A stretch of DNA of 29,460 nucleotides from a virus, in the IMG/VR virus record IMGVR_UViG_3300032006_000058, positions 1 to 29,460 of that record; one strand, 5' to 3'. Both the position numbers and the translations under genes were made by a program. The notes under the pieces are model-generated. The model worked only from the letters and a program-made list of their open reading frames with translations, made no database searches and was not told where the DNA came from. Positions 23,370 to 29,460 of this stretch are shown here, piece after piece; position 1 is the first letter of the stretch; the number at the start of each line of letters is the position of its first letter.

Positions 23370-24650
23370 TTATATGTTTTTGATTTCATATCCCTGCTTC
23401 ATGTAGTATCCCTTGCGGTTATTGGCTTGTTTTCTAGCAGTATTCCCTTTAAGGTTTATATCCACAATTATGGGATCTTTCTTACCTTCTTTTATTCTTA
23501 TCACACGTCCTATTAACTGCGTTAGTAAAGGATCGTTATTTACAGGCGTACCCAGTACAAGGCAACTTAGTGCATCTAACGACACGCCCTCTGAAAATAT
23601 TGACTGTGTGCCAAACAATACATTCTTATCTTTATTGATCTGTTCCATCATAGCAGGTCTTTCTTCGTGAGGTGTTTCCCCAGTTATCACAATAGCAGTA
23701 GGTCCCACTAAATTGGCACACTTTTTTAAGAACTCTACTCTATCTCCTACTACTAGAACTTTATGACCTTTTGCAGCATAGCTTGCAGCTATGATTGCTA
23801 CTTCATGTTGATACTCTTCATTGTAAGCAAGATGGTTTATCTTCTTAGCCCAGGGAGTACCACCTCCGTCTAGAAATCGTATCTCTGAATGTACGATATT
23901 TATTTTAGGCGGCATATAATTTTCTTTAGGTGGAGAGTAAACTGTAGGGCTAAAGTAATCCCTAAATACGACATGCTTTCCATCTTTTCTCTCAATTGTT
24001 CCTGACAGTCCAATTTTGTACCGTGCACGACACTTATCGACAATTTTCCTAAACGTCGGAGACGATACATGGTGCATCTCATCAAGTATGATTGTCCCGA
24101 ATTCATTAGCTATGTCGGGTACTCGCCTTGTGAGTGTTTGTACATTACCTATGACGATTGGACCTGTTAGGTCGAACTTTCCACTACCTATTATGGCAGG
24201 TTTAAATCCAAATACTTTTTCTACTTCACGTTCCCACTGACTTCTTAGTGCTACAGTATGAACAATTACTAATGTTTTCTGTTTTAGTTTAGCGGCAATG
24301 GCTAAACCTGTAAATGTCTTACCCCAACTGACCCAAGCGTTGATTATACAGTTGTCTTCGATTGCGTCGTAGACTTCTTTTTGACTCGCACGTAACTCGT
24401 AGCGAAAATCTGGGAAGTCCATCGGCGCAAGCGTTCTTTTATCCGATATTTCATACTCCTCAGGTATCAAATCGAATCGACCAGATGGAACTGTTATCAT
24501 ACCTTGCTTAACTATGCCCATATTTTTAATAATCGTAGGCGGATCAAGAGGATTATACGACGGTATAGAGTATGTCAACTCTTTATCTATAATCCCTTGA
24601 GTGGCAGGGTCTATGTTCATGTAAATTTTATCAGATACTACTGCTTTCAC
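23370..24650 (-). CDS. SF2 DNA helicase, UvsW-like
   Basis: 426 residues, GTG start just after the upstream stop. Motifs: RASQKEVYDAI (Q90), motif I WVSWGKTF (106-113), motif II DEMH (190-193), motif III SGT (216-218), motif V region FSEGVSLDA and motif VI QLIGRVIR (378-385). The first roughly 80 residues resemble an N-terminal substrate domain like that in UvsW and related phage helicases. Motif I has VSWGKT where GxGKT is usual, though Lys and Thr are kept. Likely role: unwinding or remodelling branched DNA, controlling R-loops and recombination-dependent replication. No DnaB-type replicative helicase is visible in the window. The P2 promoter lies immediately downstream of the stop. Confidence 0.9.
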   Translation of the reverse strand: MKAVVSDKIYMNIDPATQGIIDKELTYSIPSYNPLDPPTIIKNMGIVKQGMITVPSGRFDLIPEEYEISDKRTLAPMDFPDFRYELRASQKEVYDAIEDNCIINAWVSWGKTFTGLAIAAKLKQKTLVIVHTVALRSQWEREVEKVFGFKPAIIGSGKFDLTGPIVIGNVQTLTRRVPDIANEFGTIILDEMHHVSSPTFRKIVDKCRARYKIGLSGTIERKDGKHVVFRDYFSPTVYSPPKENYMPPKINIVHSEIRFLDGGGTPWAKKINHLAYNEEYQHEVAIIAASYAAKGHKVLVVGDRVEFLKKCANLVGPTAIVITGETPHEERPAMMEQINKDKNVLFGTQSIFSEGVSLDALSCLVLGTPVNNDPLLTQLIGRVIRIKEGKKDPIIVDINLKGNTARKQANNRKGYYMKQGYEIKNI

Positions 24651-24652
24651 AA

Positions 24653-25225
24653 CTATCTCGTAATCCTTTGTTCATATCTAGCTTCCGTTTCTATCCACCA
24701 AGGTGGTTTTTCACGTCCCTTCCAAGAAGCAAAGGTAGCTTTATCTGCATGATAAAATCTACGGTAAGCTGCTATTGCGTCTTGACCTTTAAGCTCGTCT
24801 GGCATAGCCTGAGCAAAAGGAGTGAGTCCATCTCTTGGTAAGCATAGTGGATCTGGGAGTTTGAGTATGACACTATGCACTGATTTGTGGCTTTTTCCAT
24901 ATCGGTATCCGTACTCGCTATTGAGAGCCAGCGCATAGCAATATAGCCATTCATAATTATCCAAGCTAGTACGACCCCAGATAGTACAAGGGTGGTTATA
25001 CATAGTTGGAAGGTAGGGAAAGTCTCGTTCTTCATTTTTCTTTGCTTCCTTTAACACAGCCCACTCTTCTGATGTGAGCTTTCTTGGAATATACCCTAAA
25101 TACTTATCCACCCAATGATTAGTACACAGCATTTGTGCGGCTTCTAGGGGCATCTTTACAATGTGCTTATCTACATGATACTCTGCACATTTATCAATGT
25201 CTGTATCTAAAACAAATATATTCAT
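24653..25225 (-). CDS. Conserved phage protein with HxDKHxxK motif, function uncertain
   Basis: 190 residues, in an ATGA overlap with the upstream gene. MNIFVLDTDIDKCAEYHVDK, then HIVKMPLEAAQMLCT, YNHPCTIWGR, NYEWLYCYALALNSEYGYRYGK, TPFAQAMP, AAYRRFYHADK and PPWW form a conserved pattern seen in many aquatic phages. Some database entries of this type carry a pyrimidine-dimer-glycosylase label, but I cannot verify that and see no T4 endonuclease V motif. Conserved His, Asp, Lys and Cys at the start suggest a metal or catalytic site. Its position between polymerase and helicase suggests DNA or nucleotide metabolism. Confidence 0.6.
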   Translation of the reverse strand: MNIFVLDTDIDKCAEYHVDKHIVKMPLEAAQMLCTNHWVDKYLGYIPRKLTSEEWAVLKEAKKNEERDFPYLPTMYNHPCTIWGRTSLDNYEWLYCYALALNSEYGYRYGKSHKSVHSVILKLPDPLCLPRDGLTPFAQAMPDELKGQDAIAAYRRFYHADKATFASWKGREKPPWWIETEARYEQRITR

Positions 25226-25704
25226 ATTTTTCTTTTAGTATCCTTCTTCTGTTTTTCCGCGAACTCATATAATAGCCACGGATGTGATTTTTCGTATAAT
25301 ATTCCCGCCCAAGTCATACCGCCTTCTGGCGGTCTGGGGACTTCGAAAGGAAAATTTATGTCTTCAATCCATACTAAACTTGCATGATCCTTAGTCTGTA
25401 CTTTCTTAATTAAATGGTACTTTAAAGGAACCATTCTAGATTTTTCATAGCTAAATACTTGTCCTTGCTCGTTAATAAATCTTTTAGCCGAAGATTTGAG
25501 TAATGATGGGATATCATGCACCGCCTTAGTTAATGGGTAGATATTAGGATAAGAAGTTTGTAGTCTACGTCTACCTAATGTTGACCCTGCACTATTCTTA
25601 TCATCTAAACACTTTCCATCGGCGAACAGAATCCCATCGATCTCTTCAATGTCAGCATTTTCTGGCAATATAAAAAGAGGAAATGTTAAGTCTGCTAAAA
25701 CCAT
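25222..25704 (-). CDS. Conserved phage protein of unknown function
   Basis: 160 residues. The segments DGILFADGKCLDDKN, STLGRRRLQTSYPNIYPLT, AVHDIPSLLKSSAKRFI, PRPPEGGMTWAGIL and PWLLYEFAEKQKK look like a compact alpha/beta protein conserved in marine phages. No catalytic motif is recognised. There is no clear ribosome site before the ATG. The end of the small ORF at 25695-25793 overlaps its start by 10 bases, so it may be translated by coupling. It shares an ATGA overlap with the next gene. Its position after the polymerase gene suggests a replication role, which is inference. Confidence 0.65.
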   Translation of the reverse strand: MVLADLTFPLFILPENADIEEIDGILFADGKCLDDKNSAGSTLGRRRLQTSYPNIYPLTKAVHDIPSLLKSSAKRFINEQGQVFSYEKSRMVPLKYHLIKKVQTKDHASLVWIEDINFPFEVPRPPEGGMTWAGILYEKSHPWLLYEFAEKQKKDTKRKI

Positions 25705-25793
25705 GCTATCAGTATATTACTTACTATGAAGCAACAAGTTATAACGCCAACAATTTCTATAAACCATTTCCATCTAGACTCCCATTTGTCCAT
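25695..25793 (-). CDS. Possible 32-residue single-helix membrane peptide
   Basis: A short ORF in the gap between the DNA polymerase and the 160-residue gene. It starts at an ATG inside the polymerase's last codons (+1 frame) and ends at TAG within the next gene. It reads MDKWESRWKWFIEIVGVITC, then CFIVSNILIAWF: a short charged and Trp-rich N-terminus and one hydrophobic helix of about 22 residues. No good ribosome binding site is seen upstream. In its favour, it fills an otherwise unusually long gap, is cleanly membrane-like, and its stop overlaps a gene that also lacks a ribosome site. It could be chance. Confidence 0.4.
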   Translation of the reverse strand: MDKWESRWKWFIEIVGVITCCFIVSNILIAWF

Positions 25794-28056
25794 AGGTTTT
25801 GTCGTATTTTCCAAAGCTATAATCCTCTCCCACATCGAAGTCACATCCGACAGGGGCTCCTTCTATCACACAACCTTCGCGGGGTTTCTGAACGAAGTAT
25901 TTTAGTTTTTCACAATAATAGTCTACCTCATGCTCAGGCACTTCTGCAAGTATCGAGTCGTGAACAAGAGCAAAAATTCGACTTTTTAAGTTATGTTCTT
26001 TGATATGTCTATTCATATCTATTGCACCCAATAAATTTATATCGGATGCTGTTGACTGCACGAGGAAGTTAATACCACTTCGTACTTCGTGGGAGGCGAC
26101 TCCCTTGTCACTGCTAAACACATTAGGAAGCCTACGCTTACGCCCAAAGATAGAATAAATATATCCTTTCTGTTGAATTTCATTCTTCATATTCTCCAAC
26201 CAGTACTTTAGCTTTGAGAATTCTCCAAAGTAATCATCGATCACTTCTTGTGCTTCGTTTAGACTAAAGTACGTTCCTGAGTCTTTTGTGACTTGTTGAG
26301 ATATTTTGTGCGGGCCTGCACCGTACATAATTCCGAATGTAACAGCTTTAGCCGCCTGTCGTTTAACAGAGTAATACTCTGCTACTTCTTCTACTTCACA
26401 CGGTAAGTGAAATACTGTCTTAGCGATAGTACTATGAAAGTTGCCTCCCTGTCGAAATACATTCTGTAGCTTTTTATCTTTAGCAAGTATTGCAGCTACG
26501 TATACCTCGGCAGTGGTTAAGTCCATTGCGACTATCTGATGGCCTTCCTTAGCCTTGATACATCCCTTGACAATAGGATTGTCACGAGGAATCTGTTGCA
26601 TATTTAGTTTGCCGGAACTGCTAAGGCGACCAGAAGTAGTACCGTGAAGATTAAAATTGGTACGGAGATGGCTGTCCCTGTCCAACTGTGGAATGATTTT
26701 ATCAAGGTACGTGTTCTTAATCTTGCTCTTCTGCCTAATGTCGAGAATGAGTGTCGGAACCTCATGTTGTTCTCCTAGTTCTTGTAGGACTTCTGCATCT
26801 GTTGAGTGGGCTCCTGTCCCAGTCTTCTTACCTGTAGGCTTGAGTCCTATAAAGTCAAACAGTAACTTACGCAGTTGAAGAGTACTGTTTGGGTTAAAGT
26901 CTTTGCCCTGAAATTCCTGAAAATTTCTTACTTCTTGATGTTTCTCTAGCTTCTCGATGGCTAATTGAATATCTTTTTCCATCAAGTTTTGAGAAATCTC
27001 TAGTCGTTTTCTGTCAAACGGGACACCCGTATCCTGCACATCTTTAAGAAAGTTCATGGCAGGAATAAGTAGATTTTTGTAGACTCTACGGATCTGTGGG
27101 TCTTTGTTTAGCTCTGCTTCAAAGACCTGATATATTCTGTATGTAACACACGCATCCATAGCGGCATAGACTTGTATAAGGTCAAAGGGAATCATATCCC
27201 AAGTAAAGTCACCTTTGAGAAAACCGTTCCTACGACAGTAATCGTCTATAAAGTCATACATCGGTTTCTCATAGTCTCCGTATGGAGTATGCTTGATAGC
27301 CAAACCTTTAAGGCCGTGATTGCCTGGTACTTCGTTAAGCATATAAGACATAAGCATAGTATCGTCTATATTAGGAAACTCGAAATTGAAATGATACTCA
27401 AGCATAGCCAAGTCAAACTTGGCATTGTGCATGATAACACCTTTTTCTCGAAACATAGATTGCATCTCATCAACTATCTCTTCGTCAATACAATCAGTAC
27501 TAATATATACGGCAGTCTCATCTTCCACAGCCATACTAATACCTAGTATATAACCGTCACGAGGATAAAGACCTGTAGTCTCTGTATCTACAGCAACCTT
27601 AGGACTGTTACTTGCTCTCGCTGCTTTTACCCATGCAAGAGCTTCTGCAGTATCTGTAATACCATAGAACTTAGACTCATCAATCTTCACGCTTTTGAGT
27701 TCTCCAGAGATGTACTTCTTGAGCTTACTCAAGGCATCATCCCACGTCTCACGTGCTTCTGGTTTGAACGCAAGCATGCCTGGATTGATAACAGGAATAT
27801 ACTTGTCTTCAATCAAACGACCACAATGTTCTGTGATAGAACGTTCTCGTGTAAAGTGTTGTAGTGCTTCCGATCCAACAAGTATAATAAATTCATAATC
27901 ATCTATGTCAATATCTATATCGACATCTCTCTTCAATATCTTCTTCTTTGTTTTGTCTGAACACAGCGAAAACCTATCAAACTGAAAGTCATTGTCGAAG
28001 TGACGAATGAAATCAGTTTTACTAGGTACTTTCTCTACTAGTGCTACATTAGCCAT
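25774..28056 (-). CDS. polA: Family A DNA polymerase with UDG-like N-terminal domain and 3'-5' exonuclease
   Basis: 760 residues, with AAAGGAA before the ATG. Layout: residues 1-118 resemble the uracil-DNA-glycosylase fold (FIILVGSEAL at 56-65, GRLIEDKYIPVINPG at 79-93). The proofreading exonuclease has Asp157/Glu159 (DTETTG), Asn211/Asp215 (HNAKFD) and Asp301 (YAAMD). The polymerase core has motif A MDLTTAEVYV (Asp512, Glu517), motif B RQAAKAVTFGIMYG (Arg566, Lys570, Phe574, Tyr578) and motif C VHDS (His699, Asp700). It is the replicative polymerase. Phe at the 762-equivalent (Phe574) is usually linked with lytic phages. Motif A lacks the common SQIExR. The gene overlaps the primase by 8 bases. 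Confidence 0.95.
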   Translation of the reverse strand: MANVALVEKVPSKTDFIRHFDNDFQFDRFSLCSDKTKKKILKRDVDIDIDIDDYEFIILVGSEALQHFTRERSITEHCGRLIEDKYIPVINPGMLAFKPEARETWDDALSKLKKYISGELKSVKIDESKFYGITDTAEALAWVKAARASNSPKVAVDTETTGLYPRDGYILGISMAVEDETAVYISTDCIDEEIVDEMQSMFREKGVIMHNAKFDLAMLEYHFNFEFPNIDDTMLMSYMLNEVPGNHGLKGLAIKHTPYGDYEKPMYDFIDDYCRRNGFLKGDFTWDMIPFDLIQVYAAMDACVTYRIYQVFEAELNKDPQIRRVYKNLLIPAMNFLKDVQDTGVPFDRKRLEISQNLMEKDIQLAIEKLEKHQEVRNFQEFQGKDFNPNSTLQLRKLLFDFIGLKPTGKKTGTGAHSTDAEVLQELGEQHEVPTLILDIRQKSKIKNTYLDKIIPQLDRDSHLRTNFNLHGTTSGRLSSSGKLNMQQIPRDNPIVKGCIKAKEGHQIVAMDLTTAEVYVAAILAKDKKLQNVFRQGGNFHSTIAKTVFHLPCEVEEVAEYYSVKRQAAKAVTFGIMYGAGPHKISQQVTKDSGTYFSLNEAQEVIDDYFGEFSKLKYWLENMKNEIQQKGYIYSIFGRKRRLPNVFSSDKGVASHEVRSGINFLVQSTASDINLLGAIDMNRHIKEHNLKSRIFALVHDSILAEVPEHEVDYYCEKLKYFVQKPREGCVIEGAPVGCDFDVGEDYSFGKYDKTYGQMGV

Positions 28057-28885
28057 ATAAAAATTCCTTTAAGTCATTTACTCTTTCTGGAGTTAAGTCT
28101 CCAGGATCTGTTCCTTTTGCGATAGGAATAACATCCGACTGCAGTCCTCCTTCGTTACATAAGTCTGTAACTTTTTCCGCAGCTTGTTCGCCTGCTATAT
28201 CTCCATCAAAAAATATGTGTATTCCTTTTACTCCTAGTATCTTTAATAATGATATCTTATAAATATCCATGTTGTTTGTACCAAAGCAGCAAACGGCATT
28301 TGTGATTCCCTTGTCAATAAGGTTAAGAGCATCAAAAATACCTTCTACTAATACTATTGTTCCTTCTTTTATATCTGGCACAGAAGGAAACAGTGGCATC
28401 TTACTGCCGCGAGGGTGAATCATGTACTTAGGTTCAATAGTTGTATCCATTGCACGACCTAGAAATACTCTCACCTTTCCAGTTATGTCTCGTATAGGAA
28501 ACACTAAACGACCTGCATACTCTTTCTCAAAATGAGTAAACGCCTCGAATTGGGCCAATGTATCAGCACTGATACCACGAAAGGCTCCTACATATCGTGT
28601 AGAGGCTTCTGGTATTCGTAAGCCTACATTCTCAGATCGTATGGCTTGTACTTTAGATTTTACTTTATGCAACCGAACTTCCTTAGCACTTGGAGCTGCC
28701 CCGAAGTGAGAAAATATATTACCTTTAAATCCACAACTAAAACAATGCATGACTCCCGTAACCTTATCTACTCGAAGAGAAGGATTACGATCGTCATGGT
28801 CAGGGTTTAAGCACTTAATCTGAAAGTCTTGTCCAGATAAAGTGTAAACTAACTTTTGCTTATTTAGAAGTTCTATTACATCCAT
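28049..28885 (-). CDS. DNA primase with CHC2-type zinc finger and TOPRIM domain
   Basis: 278 residues. The zinc site is C25-x4-H30 ... C48-x2-C51 (KCLNPDHDDRNPSL, HCFSCGFKGN). The TOPRIM fold shows Glu181 in VLVEGIFDAL and Asp227/Asp229 in FFDGDIAGEQAA. It makes RNA primers for the neighbouring polymerase. It ends soon after TOPRIM with no RecA-like helicase, unlike T7 gp4, so primase and helicase are separate in this phage. The ATG coincides with the predicted +1 of promoter P1 and has no ribosome binding site, so its mRNA may be leaderless. Overlap with the polymerase gene implies coupled translation. Confidence 0.92.
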   Translation of the reverse strand: MDVIELLNKQKLVYTLSGQDFQIKCLNPDHDDRNPSLRVDKVTGVMHCFSCGFKGNIFSHFGAAPSAKEVRLHKVKSKVQAIRSENVGLRIPEASTRYVGAFRGISADTLAQFEAFTHFEKEYAGRLVFPIRDITGKVRVFLGRAMDTTIEPKYMIHPRGSKMPLFPSVPDIKEGTIVLVEGIFDALNLIDKGITNAVCCFGTNNMDIYKISLLKILGVKGIHIFFDGDIAGEQAAEKVTDLCNEGGLQSDVIPIAKGTDPGDLTPERVNDLKEFLYG

Positions 28886-28891
28886 TGTTAT

Positions 28892-28920
28892 ATTATCTCA
28901 GATTTTAACATAAATGTCAA
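28892..28920 (-). promoter_or_regulatory. Sigma70-type promoter P1, near-perfect consensus
   Basis: On the minus strand: TTGACA (28920-28915), 17-base spacer, GATAAT (28897-28892), with TG one base before the -10. Eleven of twelve hexamer bases match consensus. The -35 overlaps the stop codon of the upstream gene. The predicted +1 (28885) is the A of the primase ATG. It should drive the primase, polymerase and helicase unit from host RNA polymerase. It shares with P2 the flanks TC before the -35 and ATT-AT-like bases after it. Confidence 0.88.
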
Positions 28921-29138
28921 GATTTAATTTCATGTTGATACTCATCCAGTTCAGTAACTTGTGCACGCTTTCTTGTTCTGCCGTTAGAATAAGTAGTTGT
29001 TATTCCTACTACTCTACTTCCTCCGTCGTCTGTATAGTCTCTTGCCCATCTATGTGCCAAATTACTATACGGAGTATGTCCGTGATATCGGGTCGTTATT
29101 CCATCTGCAGTTACTATTTCCATTAAGTATGTTTTCAT
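28917..29138 (-). CDS. Small protein of unknown function
   Basis: 73 residues from the ATG at 29138. A longer reading from 29156 is possible, but the 29138 ATG has an ideal AAGGA six bases upstream and forms a TAATG junction with the preceding gene. MKTYLMEIVTADGITTRYHG looks like a small beta strand pair. SNLAHRWARDYTDDGGSRVVGITTTY and a basic GRTRKRAQ stretch follow. No known domain is recognised. The basic patch would suit nucleic acid binding, but this is speculation. Confidence 0.6.
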   Translation of the reverse strand: MKTYLMEIVTADGITTRYHGHTPYSNLAHRWARDYTDDGGSRVVGITTTYSNGRTRKRAQVTELDEYQHEIKS

Positions 29139-29460
29139 TACTTTTCCTTCGTCCAAATAGTCAAAGAATATTTATTTCCAGACTCTAAGGGGCTGCATCT
29201 ATGTGGATGCGTTAGTTTTCCGGGCCAGCATATCAGAGTACCGACAGGAACATTTTTATTATCCCATTCTTGTCTAGGAAACTCTAGACTTGCTCCTCTA
29301 TATAAATTATTTAATTTTACACTTGCACTGATATAACTATCATCATGGTGCAAAGATAAAGAACGTTGTCCTTCCATGCTGTACTTTACTGCGAACAGAG
29401 CATCAATTTCAAACTCATCACATCTCCAGTAATCGGACAAAGTCGGTCCTATCTCTTCAA
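29138..29460 (-). CDS. 2-oxoglutarate/Fe(II)-dependent oxygenase, prolyl/lysyl-hydroxylase-like (5' end outside window)
   Basis: Only the C-terminal part is present. The frame stays open to the window edge, so the TTG at 29440 is not the real start. FAVKYSMEGQRSLSLHHDDS carries the HxD iron ligands (His-His-Asp), followed by the beta strands SYISASVKLN. GTLICWPGKLTHPHRC then carries the distal His ligand. GNKYSLTIW ends the fold with Lys where Arg usually binds 2-oxoglutarate. The pattern fits the procollagen-hydroxylase-like group of oxygenases common in marine phages. Substrate unknown; protein or nucleic-acid hydroxylation are both possible. It is upstream of and coupled to the 73-residue gene. 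Confidence 0.83.
   Translation of the reverse strand, partial: EEIGPTLSDYWRCDEFEIDALFAVKYSMEGQRSLSLHHDDSYISASVKLNNLYRGASLEFPRQEWDNKNVPVGTLICWPGKLTHPHRCSPLESGNKYSLTIWTKEK

Noticed and set aside
27172-27546. 124-residue plus-strand frame opposite the polymerase gene
   Set aside because: It covers the conserved exonuclease part of the polymerase on the other strand, has no ribosome site and no recognisable domain.
29139-29156. Upstream start (MDEGKV) for the 73-residue gene
   Set aside because: The downstream ATG at 29138 has an ideal AAGGA spacing and makes the TAATG junction common in this genome. The extra six residues are the ribosome site read as codons.

Overview
The window is part of an AT-rich double-stranded DNA tailed-phage genome (Caudoviricetes). 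It is most likely a strictly lytic phage of an aquatic, probably marine, Gram-negative bacterium. The evidence is tightly packed genes with coupled starts and stops, tail-fibre families typical of marine phage genomes (ITSLGTL repeats, VGIGT...P...LHV repeats, peptidase S74 and C1q-like tips), a family A DNA polymerase with Phe at the O-helix position, a T4-like recombination nuclease pair and a class I ribonucleotide reductase. No integrase, repressor, tRNA, CRISPR array or insertion sequence was seen. No capsid, portal, terminase or RNA polymerase gene lies in the window. The host assignment is inference.

Left half (1-14547, + strand): one operon-like run of seven large fibre-like genes (the first cut by the window edge) with five small genes between them. 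Nearly every gene has an AGGAG-type ribosome binding site and gaps are 0-23 bases. The fibres are mosaics: similar N-terminal or shaft modules joined to different C-terminal tips. Three end in an S74 self-cleaving chaperone domain with the Ser-Asp-x-Arg-x-Lys motif, three end in a C1q-like jelly-roll, and one has an unrecognised tip. Two of the small genes are paralogues sharing an HCNEK motif. Each follows a C1q-tipped fibre and precedes a fibre that starts with nearly the same sequence, which suggests a duplicated cassette.

The two halves converge on a 9-bp-stem bidirectional terminator (14551-14573).

Right half (14575-29460, - strand, transcribed leftward): nucleotide and DNA metabolism. 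In transcription order: 2OG-Fe(II) oxygenase (partial), small unknown, CHC2/TOPRIM primase, family A DNA polymerase with a uracil-DNA-glycosylase-like N-terminus, a possible 32-residue membrane peptide, two conserved unknowns, UvsW-like SF2 helicase, unknown, gp32-like single-strand-binding protein, gp47-like and gp46-like nuclease subunits, two-helix membrane protein, LapG/BTLCP-type cysteine protease, PD-(D/E)xK nuclease, 5'-3' exonuclease, NrdA, NrdB and a small acidic-tailed protein. Two near-perfect sigma70 promoters (TTGACA-17-GATAAT and TTGACA-17-TATAAT, both with an extended -10 TG) divide this half into a primase/polymerase/helicase unit and an SSB/recombination/RNR unit. Both promoters lie so close to the next ATG that they imply leaderless or mis-assigned starts.

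As a system, primase, polymerase, SSB and SF2 helicase would copy the genome. Gp46/gp47, the 5'-3' exonuclease and the PD-(D/E)xK nuclease would process ends and branches, and may also degrade host DNA. NrdAB would supply deoxynucleotides. The fibre array would provide a broad or switchable receptor-binding repertoire.
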